Shown: positions 14,024 through 14,327 of the stretch, piece by piece
Numbering within the stretch: position 1 is the stretch's first letter
Layout: every line of letters begins with the position of its first letter
NCBI GenBank assembly: GCA_033764095.1
Contig: JANRJF010000400.1
Span: forward strand, 1 to 14,327
Direction: 5' to 3'
Length of the DNA stretch: 14,327 bases
Source: JBDTMT01 sp033764095
GTDB taxonomy: Bacteria; Desulfobacterota; Binatia; HRBIN30; CADEER01
The notes under the pieces: generated by a model
Told to the model about the DNA's origin: nothing
Seen by the model: the letters and a program-made list of their open reading frames with translations, nothing else
Database searches by the model: none
Made by a program: the position numbers and the translations under genes

Positions 14024-14327
14024 GGACGACCCGACGCTCGCCCGGCACCTGCAGCGCGGTTTCGCTGAGGCAGCGTGGACGGTGGACCGCTGCGACGCGG
14101 TGGAAGCGGGGTGGCGGATGGCGCTGCTCCACCCGTACGATCTGATTGTCCTCGACCTCGGCCTGGTCGACGGCGACGGCATGACCCTGCTGCGCCGCCT
14201 GCGCGCCGCCCACCTCGACACGCCGGTGCTGGTGCTCACCGCGCGCGGCGCCGTCGAAGAGCGCATCGCCGGCCTCAACGCCGGCGCCGACGACTACCTC
14301 GGCAAGCCGTTCGTCTTCGGCGAGCTG
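14004..14327 (+). CDS. OmpR-family response regulator, receiver domain (truncated by window edge)
   Basis: From the ATG at 14004, with GGAG about 8 nt upstream, there are 108 codons open to the window edge. The receiver domain has the acidic pocket E7/D8/D9, phospho-acceptor Asp51 (YDLIVLDLGLVDGDG), the LTARGAVEERIAGL switch region and Lys in DDYLGKPF. It is closely similar to the receiver encoded at 4424-5101. The start lies 20 nt inside the pump gene, so it is part of the efflux operon. A cognate kinase would be expected just beyond the edge. It is the natural candidate to bind the GTTCA-type operator at 8604, giving autoregulation of the whole operon. Confidence 0.9.
   Translation, partial: MRLLLVEDDPTLARHLQRGFAEAAWTVDRCDAVEAGWRMALLHPYDLIVLDLGLVDGDGMTLLRRLRAAHLDTPVLVLTARGAVEERIAGLNAGADDYLGKPFVFGEL

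Noticed and set aside
1..14327. CRISPR arrays, tRNA/rRNA genes, insertion sequences or phage genes.
   Set aside because: No regularly spaced repeats, RNA-gene signatures, transposase or integrase motifs were seen on either strand.

Overview
This is a GC-rich, gene-dense stretch from a Gram-negative bacterium: it encodes outer-membrane TolC-type, inner-membrane RND and lipoprotein components. Base composition and the Cys-Gly module in one exported protein suggest a deltaproteobacterial or Binatota-like lineage. That placement is an inference from general resemblance, not a taxonomic call.

Layout. (1) 1-1061: the 5' end of a small Cys-containing exported protein runs off the left edge on the minus strand. 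It is followed by a plus-strand sterol desaturase/fatty acid hydroxylase-family membrane enzyme. (2) 1183-2700 is a gene graveyard. It holds a promoter/operator plus the first ~160 nt of a tolC-like gene, clearly paralogous to the intact one at 8604. That relic is fused to an inverted ~85-nt piece of a COG4705 membrane-protein gene, whose 5' part lies next to it on the opposite strand. An isoprenylcysteine-methyltransferase-like membrane gene with one frameshift follows. (3) 3012-5101: a minus-strand two-component pair, an OmpR-type regulator and a sensor kinase with a very acidic periplasmic stretch, joined by a GTGA overlap. (4) 5340-8586, plus strand: an exported protein with a Cys-rich module and acidic tail, a lipoprotein with an internally repeated helical domain, and a GT39/ArnT-like membrane glycosyltransferase. 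(5) 8604-14327: a tightly coupled efflux operon of TolC-like channel, lipoprotein membrane-fusion protein, RND pump and a second OmpR-type regulator cut by the right edge.

How they fit together. The two regulators seem to have distinct operator families, both with 11-bp-phased TTCA half-sites as expected for OmpR/PhoB-type proteins. A near-identical 20-bp element, of the form GCTTCACG(A/G)TTCCGTCATGC, lies upstream of the kinase/regulator operon, of the acidic exported protein and of the glycosyltransferase, each time pointing at the gene. A weak version lies upstream of the decayed methyltransferase gene. I read this as a PmrAB-like envelope-stress regulon: acidic sensor loop, ArnT-like glycosyltransferase and exported acidic protein. 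A different GTTCAT-N5-GTTCAG element precedes the efflux operon and its relic, and probably serves the efflux operon's own regulator. Specific ligands and substrates cannot be read from the sequence.
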